A program made the translations under genes and the position numbers. Shown here in pieces: positions 36,508 to 45,520 of a DNA stretch of 46,825 nt. The first letter of the stretch is position 1. Every line of letters starts with the position of its first letter. The stretch lies in contig JABJMA010000002.1 in assembly GCA_018659605.1 (NCBI GenBank), positions 1 to 46,825 of the forward strand, given 5' to 3'. The notes under the pieces were generated by a model. That model saw only the letters and a list, made by a program, of their open reading frames with translations. It was not told the origin of the DNA and did not search any database. The stretch is from Rickettsiales bacterium (GTDB lineage: Bacteria > Pseudomonadota > Alphaproteobacteria > Rickettsiales > JABIRX01).

Positions 36508-39506
36508 GGGAGTTTTACAAAACGTAAGGCTACATAAGTACAAAAAATAAAAAGTTTTTTGATTAATGTTTAATAGATATTACAAATAATTATAATAAAT
36601 AAGATATGTAGCATTAGAGTAATATGGCTAGCCATAATGAATCTTAGTATTTTTAACAGGTCTTATAAGTATATTAAAATAATTGAATTATCACACCATA
36701 CTAAATATTAATAACTAAAACAATTAATGGTTATATATAGCTATATTCATAAACACATCTTTATAATATCTCACATGATTTACATTATAAGAATACAGCT
36801 ATAATTATTATTTTTAATTAAATAGTTACAATAGTATTATAGTAAAATTCTTGCATGCACTTAAATATATATCGACCGAACTCTATGTTTATACATATAA
36901 TATATGTATGATGACATTATTCACGAGATTCTGCAACAGGGGAAGTGAAGTGTTATTTGCAACAGATAGGTATTACTACTTATTTCAGGGAACGTAGTTT
37001 AATTGATATTAGATATTTTTAGCCATGTTACGCAACATTATATGACGATTTACTATTTTTAACAATATGATATTATAGAAGTTTTGAATAAAATCTCACA
37101 AAGATTTTCATAAGTTGATAATATTTTTTTATAATTTAAGAGATTATTTAGATATGAAAAATAGATAAATTATTTGATAGAATATATAATTATTTTTAAA
37201 TGGACAATAATACATTTTTATAAATTAAGAACCAATCATTTATTATAGATTTCCATTACTATAGATCTTTTCGCCTTATTGTAGATAAAAGAATATATAT
37301 AAGATGATACTCTATATTTATAGATTATTCGATCTATTTTTCCTTAATATATTAAATTCATTTATTGAAATATTTTAAATATTAAATCAGATATAGTTTA
37401 TAGATTACAAATCAAACCCTTATCACCTATACTGAGGGCACCAACAGACATCTAACATCAATATTACATAATTTACTAATCAACTTATAGCGATATTTAT
37501 TTATAGATTTTAATGCATTTTACATTAATCAAAAGCAATTGTTTTTTATAAATATTTTATATATATTTTATCAATTATATTTATATCTTTTAGAATAGGC
37601 TATAAATTCACATCAACAAATACTGTATTATCTTATAGTAATTTTACTACCTAATTAATTAATAGATATAACAAGAATAATAATTTACAAAACCATAAGT
37701 TATAAATATTAAATTACTTCACAAATAGAAATATCGCTTAAATTAAATACTCATGTTATTTATATTGCCTGCTACAATATAAAATTAATATTTATGTAAG
37801 AAGAATGCATAATAATAGGAACAAGAACAAAGGAATTGTTAATGATATAACTTAGAAATATTGTTGAACTAAATAATAATAAAATTATTAAATAAAATGA
37901 TAATTACATATCACATTAGGAGGTTTGTAATTCATTTAAAAATTAATAAGGATAATATATATCATATAGTATCATCAATACCTAAATGCAGTAAAAATGC
38001 ATATTTGGCCTATAAACAACAATAGATATAAGAAAATTATAAATTTATATTATAAATATTTCACAATAATATTACGTCCATTCTTATAAATTAATTCATT
38101 ACTATTTTCATAGATATTAAACTATCTTTAATATTATTAGATTTTATTCAAGTTGTAGCATTATTTTAATTTAGAATTTATTAAAAGATGAATTGCAAAT
38201 ATAAGATATCATTATTTAAACATAAAAATATTATATCTATATTTCTAGTATTATTATACTTACTCCTAAATGCTTTAATTACAAAAAATAAATTATCCAG
38301 ATTATATCATTTCATTATTTATTAACCGATAACTTTTTATTTATAAATATTAGAGTTTGAGAAAATCTATTATCGTTGGCAATTTTTATTGTTCGCTTAT
38401 TTTAATGCATAAATAATCACAAATTTTTTATGACATAGTAATATAAATCAGCATCTATTTTCTTCTTATTTTATCTTATCATATATCATCATTATATTTT
38501 ACTTTAATTACAATATAGCCTCATATTATTTTATTAAAAACACTCTCCTTAATTAATCATTTTATATAAAATAATTAATGCTTAATTTTATATATATTTA
38601 TTTGATTGTTTTTATAATTAAATATTGAATTTTTTTCATTTATTTTATCTGTTTTTTTACCTTCTTTTATTCCTTATAATTTACAAATAGCCCTTTACTA
38701 AAGCGTATATGGTGCGTTGCCTCAAAACTTAGTTAAAATTTTTCATACTTTTTTTACTTTTTTTACTTATTATTTCTTTGTTTTTTTTATGTTTTATATC
38801 ACTCTTATTTATATAAATTTATGATAATTATTATCATATATTTCTCTAACTAAACAAATCTATTATGACATCTTATTTGCCTATCTATAACTTAACTTTT
38901 TTTATAATAAGTTATGCTATATTTTACTTCAGATAAGTATTTATATATTTTTTTTATTACCTTCTTTTTATACTCTTTTTTCTTCTTAATTTTGCTTGTA
39001 TTTTTCAACTAGATACCCACTAGTTACCAATAATAATTCTTTCGTAATATTTCTTCTTTATGCTATATTTCTTTATTAATTATTTTAATTAAACTTATTT
39101 TTTATTTCCTATTTACTCAATTTTTACTTATGATATTATTTATGTAAGCGTATCTATTACCATTCACACTTATTAATATATAGTGTGTTGATTATATATT
39201 TCTTTTACCTTTTTTTTAATAAATCGTTATTTTTTCTTAGATTTTTTGACTATTTTTTAACAACAAATGGTAAGATGATAATAGTAATTCCAATTGGAAT
39301 CATATAACATAGATTATGAATAAAATAAGGAAATATCATTAATCTGATGCCTCCATAATATACCATGTTTTTTTGTTTTTACCCTAGCGCCAATAAGTAA
39401 ATCCAAACAATCCTAATATAGATACACAAGTAATATACTTCATTTTTCTCTTAATTATTAATTACTGCATTTTTCACAAGGATCAAAACTTTTAGTATAT
39501 TTAATT
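36508..39506. other. 3-kb extremely AT-rich gene desert
   Basis: There is no reading frame with gene-like content between the bioA stop and the PIN gene. The first part (to about 38.28 kb) has A equal to or slightly above T on the plus strand. The second (about 38.3-39.48 kb) is clearly T- and pyrimidine-rich, with repeated T-runs and TTACCTTCTTTT-like strings at about 38658 and 38958. Since genes here have A-rich coding strands, this could be the trace of decayed plus-strand genes meeting decayed minus-strand ones, as the flanking genes also converge. I found no DnaA-box cluster, tRNA, CRISPR or clear tandem repeat. Short near-identical strings such as TTATAAATATT recur, but that is expected at this composition. 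Confidence 0.7.
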
Positions 39507-39998
39507 TTATTCAGCATAATTTAAAAATCTTCGAAAATTCCAACACTTACCATTTTGATTTAAGACAGCGGTCCTTAATGATTGATCTTCTGTAACGAGG
39601 GTAAATTTGTTCTTAATCGCCGTTATGGCTATTAGCATATCAGTACTCTTCCTTGAACATTTTTGTTTAAAATAGCTTAATAGATCTTCGTCCTCTTCGC
39701 GTGTCCATTTAGCTTGACTCCATCCAGACAACTCTAGGACTTCAGCTTCCGTTGGAATAACAATGGTATTATCATCAATTATTTTAATCATTGATATCAT
39801 CTTTTGTAATTTACGCATCTTGGTATCTACATCCATATCCGGATTTGTTTTCACAGACTCCTCTATCTTCAATATCTCATCTTTTTGTATATGTGTTGAA
39901 TAAATATGAACTTTTTTTAAGAAATTTATATTTTCTAATTCATTCAACTTATCAAAAATATTACTATCTAATATAAATTTTATTCTTCTTTCTTTCAT
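39507..39998 (-). CDS. PIN-domain protein (putative ribonuclease)
   Basis: This 163-residue protein has the acidic residues of the PIN fold in order: D11 in KFILDSNIF, E41 in IQKDEILK, D120 in KSTDMLIAITA and D138 in FTLVTEDQSLRTAV. PIN proteins are metal-dependent ribonucleases and many are VapC-type toxins, but no antitoxin gene precedes it; the 700 bp upstream are decayed. A broken second copy with 50-60 percent similarity by eye lies at 42044-42439. The middle part (about 50-105) is longer than in typical VapC. The gene is intact and may be a solitary PIN protein or a toxin surviving its antitoxin. Confidence 0.72.
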   Translation of the reverse strand: MKERRIKFILDSNIFDKLNELENINFLKKVHIYSTHIQKDEILKIEESVKTNPDMDVDTKMRKLQKMISMIKIIDDNTIVIPTEAEVLELSGWSQAKWTREEDEDLLSYFKQKCSRKSTDMLIAITAIKNKFTLVTEDQSLRTAVLNQNGKCWNFRRFLNYAE

Positions 39999-40714
39999 TT
40001 CTTATTATTCACTTACAAAACTTCTTCACCTCAAAGACATCATGTGAATAACTCTTAATCAATATATTTTATGATATTGGGATTACATTATTTGATTTTA
40101 AATTGAGTTTGCCCGCAATAATGATATTATGATAGCTAATAAGATAACCACTGATTCCTGAACATTATGGGAAAAGGATAGTAAGCAAAGATATGACAAA
40201 GATTTATTTCGTATTGATAACCTTGACCTGATTGAACATTACACATACTAGCCTCTAAGCTAAAAATAGATATTCCCAATGATTAAAAGTTTTACTTTTA
40301 CTACAACCCTAAAGTCCTTTATCTTCACCAGAAATATGGCTTTTCATTTACTGATATTGATGAAGAAAGAAAATTATCCTCCCTACCGTTCGCATAGAGA
40401 AACAAAGCCAATTGAATTATTCTGGTTAGAATAATGTTCATGGTTATAAAAACACTAATAGGGTTAAATACCAAATATTTTCAGATATTGCAACTGGGTT
40501 AACAATCTACACCGGTAGGTTGATCCTAGCTGCTTGCCAGTACACATGACTGATATTACAGATATTGTGGTACACACGGGTCAGCACATACATAACTTTA
40601 CTAAAAAGTTCAATCCTCTCAAATAGGACACTTCCAACGACTGGGAAGACTCAATTTTTGCATATAGCAAAACCATTTTAAAAAAAATAGGTATTATCGA
40701 TTTAATTCTGAGGA
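39999..40714. other. Decayed sequence between PIN and methyltransferase genes
   Basis: These 716 bp have no long frame but are less AT-rich than the desert to the left, as expected of decayed genes. Reading the plus strand near 40310-40400 gives the stretch SFIFTRNMAFHLLILMKK, which resembles the N-terminal part of IS4-type transposases. Near 40564-40605 IVVHTGQHIHNF resembles the HTGQH motif of UDP-GlcNAc 2-epimerases, ending at an in-frame stop. Both are short and could be chance. No RNA gene is seen. Confidence 0.3.
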
Positions 40715-41986
40715 TTATTCCTCGTCGTTTTTTTGAAAGATTGCCACCAATTCAATATGCGCTGTATAATAGAATTGATCTATAGCAGTTAGTTTTTTTA
40801 ACGCAAAACCACGACTTATCAAAACCTTACTATCAGCTATAAAAGAATTTAAGTTTGATGACACCATAATAAGGTTTTTAATATTTGAGTTTGCCAATTC
40901 TTTTATTTGCGTTTTAGCACCGGATCTTGGAGGGTTGATAATGACTAAATCATAACCTTTTAATTCGGTAACTCTAATAGGGTTTAAAATCAGGTCTCTT
41001 TTATAAGCATTAATTTTGTGAGACAAATCGTTCTTCTTAGCATTTAGACTTATGCTAGAGATTAGATTATCTAAAGAATCAATTCCTGTGTTTTTTTCAA
41101 CTTTATCGCTTAGAGCAAAGCCGTAAGCGCCAATACCGCAATAAAGATCGAGTAGATTTAAGGTTTCATTATTACTAACATAATCTAAAAGCTCGTCAAT
41201 AATTGCTTGCTGTCCTGTAGTGGTAGCTTGGATAAAGCTTTCACTTGGGACTGAAAGCTTCATTCCTGATATGTCTAATTGCGGTTTTCGATGACAAAAA
41301 ATTTCAATAAGTTTTTTGCTATCTTTGTATTTCAGATTCAACTGCTCATCTTGTGCAAATTTCAGCAGTGCGTCTGCGACTTTATCTATAAAAATTCTTG
41401 GCTGTAATTTTATTATTAAATCTATGACATTATCAAACTCACAAACATAAATTTCTGCAATGATGTTATGAGGTAGTGATGCTAGAAGATTTCGCAATTT
41501 AGGGATTAAGGCCTCAAGATTTTTAGTTAGCATTAAGCAATTATCAATCTCAACCACATCATGACTTCTTTCCTTAAAGAACCCTAGCTTATTCTCGCTA
41601 TCTACATGAAAACGTGCGCGACGACGCGAATTAGCGCCAACTTCAACAAACTTTATATCGCCGCCATAGCCAAACTCACTTCTGGTTAAAGCATCTTGGA
41701 TCTGCTTAATTTTAAACTCTTTAGAGAATTCATCTGTTAAATGCTGCAAAGAACAGCCTCCGCATTCCGCAAAATATTCACAAGCAGCTTTTTGCCTATG
41801 CTCGCCTGGAGTGATAATTTTAACAATTTCCGCTAAGGTAAATTTACTATTTTCTTGAACTATATTTACTTCAACCACATCACCTGTCACAGTTTTTGGT
41901 ACGAAGATTTTTTTGCCCTTTTCAGTAACGGAAAATCCCTTGCCGAGATTGGATATATTTGATATTTCTATTTGCGTGGTATTCAT
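40715..41986 (-). CDS. TrmA/RumA-family RNA m5U methyltransferase homologue lacking the catalytic Cys
   Basis: Family members methylate uracil-5 in rRNA or tRNA. I start at the internal ATG at 41986 (423 residues, MNTTQIEISNISNLGKGFSV), where family similarity begins. Visible are a TRAM domain (about 1-60), the [4Fe-4S] cysteines C69, C75, C78 and C150 (ACEYFAECGGCSLQH, EIDNCLML), the SAM loop LLDLYCGIGAYG, INPPRSGA, and the C-terminal general base Glu in TAHIELVAIF (E412). The nucleophile motif, normally VSCNPxTLARD, reads VSSNLNSFIAD, so Ser377 takes the place of the Cys that forms the covalent RNA adduct. The enzyme may be inactive as an m5U methylase or bind RNA only. Otherwise it is intact. 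The gene faces away from the helicase gene. Confidence 0.88.
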   Translation of the reverse strand: MNTTQIEISNISNLGKGFSVTEKGKKIFVPKTVTGDVVEVNIVQENSKFTLAEIVKIITPGEHRQKAACEYFAECGGCSLQHLTDEFSKEFKIKQIQDALTRSEFGYGGDIKFVEVGANSRRRARFHVDSENKLGFFKERSHDVVEIDNCLMLTKNLEALIPKLRNLLASLPHNIIAEIYVCEFDNVIDLIIKLQPRIFIDKVADALLKFAQDEQLNLKYKDSKKLIEIFCHRKPQLDISGMKLSVPSESFIQATTTGQQAIIDELLDYVSNNETLNLLDLYCGIGAYGFALSDKVEKNTGIDSLDNLISSISLNAKKNDLSHKINAYKRDLILNPIRVTELKGYDLVIINPPRSGAKTQIKELANSNIKNLIMVSSNLNSFIADSKVLISRGFALKKLTAIDQFYYTAHIELVAIFQKNDEE

Positions 41987-42043
41987 AATAAAGTAACTTA
42001 AATAATCTATGTCTATTGCCAAGTACCAACTATATAGCATCTA

Positions 42044-42439
42044 TTATTTAATTAGGTGATATATAACTAGCCTATTTTGCATAATAAAAAAAGATTGAAA
42101 ACCCCAACGCTCACCTCACATGTCCAAAACAGCATCCTGCAAAGATTGATCTTCTGTAATTAGGGCAAGCTTGTTCTTAATCTCAGTTATAGCAAATAGC
42201 ATGTCGGTATTTTTTCTTAAACATTTTTGTTCGAAATATTGCAGTAGATCCTCATCACTGTCACCTAACAAGCTAGCTATGCTCTATCCCTCCGCTATAG
42301 AATCTTCTGTTGGGATAATAATTTCAATCTCATCTATTATCTGCGCCATAGTTATCATTTCCTTAAAGATAGAAGTACGAAATTTGAGATTACTAATACT
42401 AAGTGTTGTTCTAATTCTTTTGGCAAGGCATACTTCCCC
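42044..42439 (-). pseudogene. Broken second copy of the PIN-domain gene
   Basis: Minus-strand reading shows clear similarity to the C-terminal two thirds of the PIN protein at 39507-39998. EMITMAQIIDEIEIIIPTE matches KMISMIKIIDDNTIVIPTE, and DLLQYFEQKCLRKNTDML is followed by KNKLALITEDQSLQDAVL. The frame is interrupted by TAG at 42284-42286 and TGA at 42116-42118. The first 60 residues, with two of the acidic residues, are missing. The similarity ends close to the palindromic repeat starting at 42439, so truncation and repeat may be connected. Confidence 0.85.
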
Positions 42440-42526
42440 GTAGGGGCGAACCGATGTTTTCGTCCCGATACAGGAGTGATATTACTATACCCAGGGGATA
42501 ACGGGCGGCGCGCCCGGTCCGCCCCC
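42439..42526. repeat. GTAG-headed double palindrome (REPIN-like), copy 3
   Basis: This GC-rich island starts with CGTAGGGG (42439-42446). GGGGCGAA (42443-42450) pairs with TTCGTCCC (42459-42466), 8 bp with one G-T pair. A second hairpin pairs CGGGCG (42502-42507) with CGCCCG (42511-42516). The outer arms GGGGCGAACC (42443-42452) and GGTCCGCCCC (42516-42525) are inverted copies with one mismatch, so the whole is a pair of facing repeats as in REPINs. It lies between the PIN pseudogene and the helicase gene. Confidence 0.65.
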
Positions 42527-42603
42527 ATAACTATTCATTGCTAGATCAAACCTTATCCTCTATACTAATCTCCGATCAAATATTTATACCCTCTAAATTA
42601 CAC

Positions 42604-43863
42604 ATGTCAGATTTTAAAAGCCTAAATTTAAACCCTAAAATTCTAAATAGCCTAGACGAGAAAGGCTATACGCACCCTACACCAATCCAATTACAAGCCA
42701 TTCCACATTTGTTGCAAGGAAAGGATTTACTAGGGATTGCGCAAACTGGGACTGGAAAAACAGCGGCTTTCTCACTGCCTATTCTAGATAAGTTGAGCAA
42801 AAATAATAATAAAGTACAAGATTTCTCCACAAGAGTGTTAATATTAAGTCCCACCAGAGAATTGGCTTCGCAAATTGCAGAAAATATTGATCGCTACGGA
42901 TCCAATCTTAGATTCACTAATCTCGTCATTTTTGGTGGTGTTAATATCAACTCTCAAATTAAAGCAATGCGTCGAGGCGTTGATATTATGGTTGCAACAC
43001 CTGGGCGTTTGTTAGATTTAATGAATCAAGGTTATATCAAGCTTCATCAAGTTGAAGTATTTGTATTAGATGAAGCTGATAGAATGCTTGATATGGGATT
43101 CATCAGAGATATTAAAAAAATTATTCCAAAGCTACCGCAAGTAAGACAAAATTTATTATTCTCTGCAACCATGCCAAAAGATATTGCTGTGCTGGCAAAT
43201 AAAATCTTAAACAAACCTATTAAGGTTGAGGTAACTCCTCAGGCTACTACTGTAGAAAAAATTGACCAAAAAATTAACTTTGTTGAGAAATCAAATAAAC
43301 TCCGTTTGCTGAAGAATATTCTTAAAAAAGAAAGCGCTACAACTGTTTTAGTGTTTTCAAGAACGAAGCATGGAGCAAATAAAATCGTCAAATACTTAAC
43401 CAAAGAATCAATACAATCTGAGGCAATCCATGGTAATAAATCCCAATCAGCTCGAGAAAAAGCCTTAGATGAATTTAGGTCAGGCAAAATTAAGGTTTTA
43501 ATTGCAACAGATATTGCAGCACGTGGTATTGATGTACCAGATATTACTCATGTGATTAACTTCGATATTCCCCAAGATCCAGAAAGCTATGTGCACAGAA
43601 TTGGAAGAACCGCCCGTGCAGGACGAAATGGTATAGCTATTTCCTTTTGTGATCCAACAGAGGGAAAATTACTTCACGCTGTTGAGAAAGTAATAAAATA
43701 TAAAATTCCAGTAGATGAGTCTCATGCTTTTCATGGAGTTAAAGCAGTAGTAGCAGAATCCTCACCTCAGCAAAGAACTGGTAACAAGGCCCGTAGCAAT
43801 AAGCCTGCTTCTCCAAATAATAGAATCCAAAGGAATAGAGCCAATCGACAACGCAGAACCTAA
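42604..43863 (+). CDS. rhlE: DEAD-box RNA helicase, RhlE type
   Basis: An ATP-dependent RNA helicase that opens RNA duplexes in ribosome assembly or mRNA decay. I use the ATG at 42604 (419 residues, MSDFKSLNLNPKILNSLDEK), where the family begins; the frame is open further upstream without similarity. Motifs in order: Q motif YTHPTPIQLQAI, Walker A AQTGTGKT, PTRELA, DEAD, SAT in LLFSATMPK, then ATDIAARGID and HRIGRTARAGR. The short basic tail (about 45 residues, rich in Arg, Asn and Gln) probably binds RNA. It is one of the least AT-rich genes of the window. A perfect hairpin follows the stop codon. Confidence 0.92.
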   Translation: MSDFKSLNLNPKILNSLDEKGYTHPTPIQLQAIPHLLQGKDLLGIAQTGTGKTAAFSLPILDKLSKNNNKVQDFSTRVLILSPTRELASQIAENIDRYGSNLRFTNLVIFGGVNINSQIKAMRRGVDIMVATPGRLLDLMNQGYIKLHQVEVFVLDEADRMLDMGFIRDIKKIIPKLPQVRQNLLFSATMPKDIAVLANKILNKPIKVEVTPQATTVEKIDQKINFVEKSNKLRLLKNILKKESATTVLVFSRTKHGANKIVKYLTKESIQSEAIHGNKSQSAREKALDEFRSGKIKVLIATDIAARGIDVPDITHVINFDIPQDPESYVHRIGRTARAGRNGIAISFCDPTEGKLLHAVEKVIKYKIPVDESHAFHGVKAVVAESSPQQRTGNKARSNKPASPNNRIQRNRANRQRRT

Positions 43864-43873
43864 TACACCTATT

Positions 43874-43901
43874 CCCATCTTAAGAACAACTTTAAGATGG
43901 G
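43874..43901 (+). terminator. Perfect 10-bp hairpin after rhlE
   Basis: CCCATCTTAA (43874-43883) pairs with TTAAGATGGG (43892-43901) around an 8-base loop, 11 bases after the rhlE stop. No T-run follows (the next bases are TGTGCTTC), so it is not a classic intrinsic terminator; it may protect the mRNA 3' end or end transcription with help. Confidence 0.55.
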
Positions 43902-43986
43902 TGTGCTTCAAGGCTGAATACGCCTAGTAATTCTTGATATACATGTTAAAGATTAAGCCTTGGTATTAATGATTTTTTATAAAAAC

Positions 43987-45429
43987 ATGCAATTTGATAA
44001 CTCATACCACTTACTTCCTGCAGATTTTTATAAAGCACAGTTACCTGATAAAATTAAGACTCCCAAACTTAGGGTCTTTAATAAAAAACTCGCCGGAACA
44101 CTTAGCCTAGAATTAGACTTATCTGAAGAAGAATTAGCCAAGATTTTCTCTGGTAATAAGTTATTAAAGGGGTCAAGGCCAATTGCACTAGCTTATGCCG
44201 GCCACCAATTTGGACATTTTGTGCCAAGCCTGGGTGATGGTAGAGCAGTTTTACTAGGTGAAGTTTTTGATAAGAAGAAGCAAAGGTTTGATGTGCAATT
44301 AAAAGGTTCTGGAAAGACTTTTTTCTCACGTAGAGGTGATGGTCTATATCCTTTAGGACCGGCCATTAGGGAATATATTGTTAGCGAAGCTATGCATTAC
44401 CTAAAAGTCCCTACCTCTCGTTCTCTGGCGTTAATAACTACCGGAGAATTTGTCCAAAGAGAAACATTAATGCCTGGAGCAATCTTCACTAGAGTAGCCC
44501 AAAGTCATATAAGGATTGGTACTTTTGAATATTTTGCCGCTAGGGGTGACTATAAGAACCTTAAGATCTTAGCAGATTATTCCATAGACCGACATTACCC
44601 TATCTGTAAAAATCATAAAAAACCCTACTTATCATTTTTTAGAAAAACCTTACAGAATCAAGCAAAGTTAGTCTCGTCTTGGTTATCAATCGGCTTCATT
44701 CATGGAGTAATGAACACAGACAACACTGCAATCTCTGGACAAACTCTTGATTTTGGCCCATGCGCTTTTATTGACAAGTATCAAAAAAATGCTGTCTTTA
44801 GCTTTATTGATAAAAATGGAAGATATAGTTTTACTAACCAAAGAGATATCATCTTATGGAACCTAGTTAAGCTCGCTGAAACTTTGCTGCCTTTAATTAA
44901 TAAAGATACTAAGCAAGCGATTGCAATCGTTACCAAAGAACTAAATAGTTTTAACAAATATTTTGACCAATGTTATTTAAAAAAAATGAGTCAAAAAATT
45001 GGCCTATTTGATTCAAAGGAAAATAACTCAGAGTTAATAAGTGAATTTTTACAAATATTAGAAAATAATCAAGCAGATTTCACAACAAGTTTTAGGTCGC
45101 TAAGTACAGTCTTAGAAACCGGTGAACATCCTATGGATAATCCAGAATATAAAAACTGGGCAAGAAAATGGAAAAAAAGAGTCAACAAGCAAACACTTTC
45201 AATGGATGTTATAATCAAAAAAATGAATAAAATTAATCCGCTCTACATACCAAGAAATCATATCATTGAGGATATCATTCAAAAAGCTGTCGAAACCAAT
45301 GATTTCAATGAAATGACAAATTTTCTAAAGATTCTAAGTACCCCCTTCAAAGAACAGCCAAATTCCCAATATTACCAAACCCCACCAAGCCAAACCCAAA
45401 AGGTCCAACATACCTTCTGCGGAACTTAA
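43987..45429 (+). CDS. selO: Protein adenylyltransferase SelO
   Basis: SelO (YdiU, formerly UPF0061) is a pseudokinase-fold enzyme that transfers AMP to proteins in redox stress. I start at the ATG at 43987 (480 residues) because MQFDNSYHLLPADFY matches the family start; the frame also has a TTG at 43960. Visible are AYAGHQFGHFVPSLGDGRA, the Lys in DVQLKGSGKTFFSRRGDG, and the catalytic region FIHGVMNTDN with N243 and D245 followed by the DFG-like LDFGPCAF (D255). The C-terminus ends FCGT, placing a Cys near the position of the Cys/Sec of other SelO proteins. Length is normal and no decay is seen. It is convergent with the spermidine-synthase-like gene. Confidence 0.95.
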   Translation: MQFDNSYHLLPADFYKAQLPDKIKTPKLRVFNKKLAGTLSLELDLSEEELAKIFSGNKLLKGSRPIALAYAGHQFGHFVPSLGDGRAVLLGEVFDKKKQRFDVQLKGSGKTFFSRRGDGLYPLGPAIREYIVSEAMHYLKVPTSRSLALITTGEFVQRETLMPGAIFTRVAQSHIRIGTFEYFAARGDYKNLKILADYSIDRHYPICKNHKKPYLSFFRKTLQNQAKLVSSWLSIGFIHGVMNTDNTAISGQTLDFGPCAFIDKYQKNAVFSFIDKNGRYSFTNQRDIILWNLVKLAETLLPLINKDTKQAIAIVTKELNSFNKYFDQCYLKKMSQKIGLFDSKENNSELISEFLQILENNQADFTTSFRSLSTVLETGEHPMDNPEYKNWARKWKKRVNKQTLSMDVIIKKMNKINPLYIPRNHIIEDIIQKAVETNDFNEMTNFLKILSTPFKEQPNSQYYQTPPSQTQKVQHTFCGT

Positions 45430-45520
45430 TTAAGTAAACAGCCTAATATCCTTTTCACTGCTTCAAAAGCCGTCTTTAAAATCATCACCCACCGCTTATA
45501 AAACATTAAGCAAATTGGCT

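Noticed and set aside
36508..39506. Replication origin in the AT-rich desert
   Set aside because: No cluster of DnaA boxes, no dnaA, hemE, parA or gidA nearby, and the flanking genes converge rather than diverge.
36508..39506. CRISPR array or satellite repeat
   Set aside because: Recurrent short strings such as TTATAAATATT are not regularly spaced and are expected at this base composition.
42171..42443. Plus-strand 90-residue frame over the PIN pseudogene
   Set aside because: The minus strand shows clear similarity to the intact PIN gene; the plus frame is a shadow.
42538..42603. 22-residue N-terminal extension of the DEAD-box helicase
   Set aside because: No family similarity before MSDFKSLNL; the ATG at 42604 fits the usual start.
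43874..43901. Classic intrinsic terminator
   Set aside because: The stem is perfect but no T-run follows, so only a terminator-like hairpin is claimed.
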